9,199 nt of DNA from Sphingobacteriaceae bacterium (GTDB lineage: Bacteria > Bacteroidota > Bacteroidia > Sphingobacteriales > Sphingobacteriaceae): assembly GCA_021740025.1 (NCBI GenBank), contig JAIPAN010000026.1:1-9199 (forward strand), given 5' to 3'. Each line of letters starts with the position of its first letter. Position 1 is the stretch's first letter. Shown piece by piece: positions 8,021-9,199 of the stretch. Under the pieces are notes generated by a model. It saw nothing but the letters and a program-made list of their open reading frames with translations. It was not told the DNA's origin and did not search any database. The translations under genes and the position numbers were made by a program.

Positions 8021-8037
8021 TACTAACAATTTTAGTA
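8021..8037. promoter_or_regulatory. Candidate operator dyad TACTAACAATTTTAGTA for the LexA-like repressor
   Basis: Six-base arms TACTAA and TTAGTA are separated by five bases, giving an imperfect 17-bp dyad. It lies just downstream of the predicted transcription start and 22 bases before the ATG of the repressor gene. The spacing suits a dimeric HTH_3 regulator binding one helical face. Autoregulation is an inference from position and symmetry. Confidence 0.55.
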
Positions 8038-8059
8038 AAAACAAATTAATTTTAAAATA

Positions 8060-8827
8060 ATGGCCAATATATCCAACAACTTAAAGTTCTTACGCAAGAA
8101 AAAAGGCTTAACACAGCAAAATTTCGCAGATTTAATGGAAATTAAACGTTCCTTAGTAGGCGCCTACGAAGAAGATAGAGCCGAACCTAAATACGAATTG
8201 CTAAAAAAATTCGCAGAATTTTACGAATTAAGCATGGATGAATTGGTAAACGAGAAGATCACTGCTTCTTGGAAACCACAACCCAAAAGTGATGGTAGCA
8301 ATATCCGCATTCTCAGCATTTCGGTAGATCAACAAGATCGCGAAAACATAGAGTTGGTACCCGTTAAAGCCAGCGCTGGTTATTTAAATGGCTATGCCGA
8401 TCCGGAGTTTATTAGCGATTTACCCAAATTTCACCTTCCCTTTTTTAACCAAGGCACTTACCGTGCTTTTGAAATTAAAGGAGATTCCATGCTTCCACTA
8501 CCCACTGGTTCTATTGTAGTGGGCGAATATGTAGAAAATTGGAACGACCTAAAAGCTGGTGAAACCTATGTCATTATTAGTAAAAACGATGGCGTTGTGT
8601 ACAAAAGAGTAGGCAATCCGTTCAAAGAAAATAAAACCCTTAAGCTTATTTCCGATAATCCGGTATATGAACCTTATACCATCCCAACCGAAGATGTGGT
8701 GGAGGTATGGAAAGCCAAGGCTTATATCAGTACCGAGTTTCCACAACCATCTCCAGAGCCTAGCTTAGAAAGCCTTACGCATATGATGGCTCAGATGCAA
8801 AAATCGATTTCTACGCTCAAAAATTAA
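8060..8827 (+). CDS. LexA-like XRE/S24 autoproteolytic transcriptional repressor
   Basis: The 255-residue protein joins an N-terminal HTH_3 (XRE/Cro-CI) DNA-binding domain (about 5-62, with the QQNFADLMEIKRSLVGAYE helix-turn-helix) to an S24 peptidase domain (about 95-225). The self-cleavage apparatus looks complete: scissile Ala106-Gly107 in KASAGY, nucleophile Ser143 in GDSMLP, and general base Lys182 in VVYKRV. The Ser-Lys spacing of 39 is close to that of E. coli LexA. The N-terminus is of the phage CI type, not the winged helix of classical LexA, which is common in Bacteroidota. A short tail (about 230-255) is rich in Pro, Ser, Met and Gln. It probably represses target genes until RecA-stimulated or other cleavage, but the inducing signal is not visible. 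The ATG at 8060 follows an A/T-only leader without Shine-Dalgarno. It probably controls its own promoter. I leave out the symbol lexA because orthology is unproven. Confidence 0.92.
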   Translation: MANISNNLKFLRKKKGLTQQNFADLMEIKRSLVGAYEEDRAEPKYELLKKFAEFYELSMDELVNEKITASWKPQPKSDGSNIRILSISVDQQDRENIELVPVKASAGYLNGYADPEFISDLPKFHLPFFNQGTYRAFEIKGDSMLPLPTGSIVVGEYVENWNDLKAGETYVIISKNDGVVYKRVGNPFKENKTLKLISDNPVYEPYTIPTEDVVEVWKAKAYISTEFPQPSPEPSLESLTHMMAQMQKSISTLKN

Positions 8828-8850
8828 GTTTTTAGCGCTCGGTAAATCTG

Positions 8851-8858
8851 TATATTTG
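8851..8858 (+). promoter_or_regulatory. -7 promoter element TATATTTG of the 3-hydroxybutyryl-CoA dehydrogenase gene
   Basis: TATATTTG is a perfect match to the Bacteroidota -7 consensus TAnnTTTG and lies 19 bases before the ATG at 8878. The -33 region has only a T run (8829-8833) in place of TTTG. This suggests independent transcription from the repressor gene, with a very short leader. Confidence 0.55.
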
Positions 8859-8877
8859 CTGCATAAAAACGCATGCT

Positions 8878-9199
8878 ATGAAAAATATCGCTGTTATAGG
8901 TTCGGGAACTATGGGAAATGGCATTGCGCATACCTTTGCGCAATTTGGCTATCAAGTAGCTTTAATTGATGTTTCGGAAGCCGCTTTGGAGCGTGCCATA
9001 CAAACCATTGGCAAAAATTTAGACAGACAAGTAGCCAAAGCTGCCCTCAGCGAAAGCGATAAGGCGAATACCTTAGCCAATATCACTTGCTTCACTTCTA
9101 TAAAAGAAGGTGCAGCGCAAGCAGATTTAGTTGTAGAAGCTGCTACCGAAAATAGTGACCTTAAACTGCAGATTTTTAAAGACTTAGATGAGATTTGCC
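8878..9199 (+). CDS. 3-hydroxybutyryl-CoA dehydrogenase, 3'-truncated by the window edge
   Basis: This NAD(P)-dependent enzyme interconverts 3-hydroxyacyl-CoA and acetoacetyl-CoA in the cytoplasm, in beta-oxidation, butanoate or phenylacetate-type pathways. Only the first 107 of roughly 290-300 expected residues are present, because the window ends inside the gene. The N-terminus is a Rossmann fold: MKNIAVIGSGTMGNGIA with GxGxxG at residues 8-13, and Asp31 after the second strand for the NAD ribose. The DLVVEAATEN block (83-92) is the conserved EAxxE segment of the family. The catalytic His lies beyond the edge. The ATG at 8878 gives the standard compact start. The gene begins 50 bases after the LexA-like gene, with its own promoter-like element between. 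It corresponds to Hbd/PaaH/FadB-N type proteins, and the exact pathway cannot be chosen from this fragment. Confidence 0.93.
   Translation, partial: MKNIAVIGSGTMGNGIAHTFAQFGYQVALIDVSEAALERAIQTIGKNLDRQVAKAALSESDKANTLANITCFTSIKEGAAQADLVVEAATENSDLKLQIFKDLDEIC

Noticed and set aside
8060..8827. Prophage immunity region
   Set aside because: The CI-like repressor has no integrase, Cro partner, excisionase or structural phage genes nearby, and is followed by a metabolic gene.

Overview
The window reads as a chromosomal segment of a Bacteroidota bacterium, most likely Sphingobacteriia (Pedobacter-like). The basis is family-level recognition: a GH92 mannosidase, a Bacteroidota-style class A penicillin-binding protein, an XRE-type LexA-like regulator, low GC with A/T-rich gene leaders lacking Shine-Dalgarno sequences, and promoter elements of the TTTG / TAnnTTTG type. 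The species cannot be named from the sequence alone. There are six protein genes and no gene-free stretch longer than about 130 bases. I saw no rRNA, tRNA, CRISPR array, insertion sequence or integrase.

Layout. Bases 1-1905 (+) hold the C-terminal two thirds of a GH92 family alpha-mannosidase-like enzyme with two accessory domains; its 5' end lies outside the window. Bases 1982-4357 (+) encode a complete bifunctional penicillin-binding protein 1A. Bases 4400-7549 (+) encode a 1049-residue exported protein that joins a gluzincin metallopeptidase domain, a TolB-like beta-propeller and an Omp85/D15-like outer-membrane barrel. A symmetric hairpin at 7564-7592 ends this run and also serves a convergent gene. 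Bases 7595-7933 (-) encode a small GIY-YIG-fold protein that has lost its catalytic Arg and Glu. A 126-base divergent intergenic region follows, with four TTAGTA/TACTAA half-sites and a good Bacteroidota promoter. Bases 8060-8827 (+) encode an XRE/S24 LexA-like autoprotease repressor. Bases 8878-9199 (+) are the start of a 3-hydroxybutyryl-CoA dehydrogenase that runs off the right edge.

How the parts fit. The three left-hand genes all act at the envelope: glycan trimming, peptidoglycan synthesis, and an outer-membrane protein with a periplasmic or surface-exposed protease. The PBP1A and peptidase-propeller-barrel genes are only 42 bases apart and may be cotranscribed. The right-hand part centres on the repressor, whose own promoter is overlapped by half-sites it could bind itself. 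It may also control the divergent GIY-YIG-like gene. The most interesting items are the peptidase-propeller-barrel fusion, the catalytically degenerate GIY-YIG protein and the half-site array between the two divergent genes. Most of the window is otherwise ordinary core genome.
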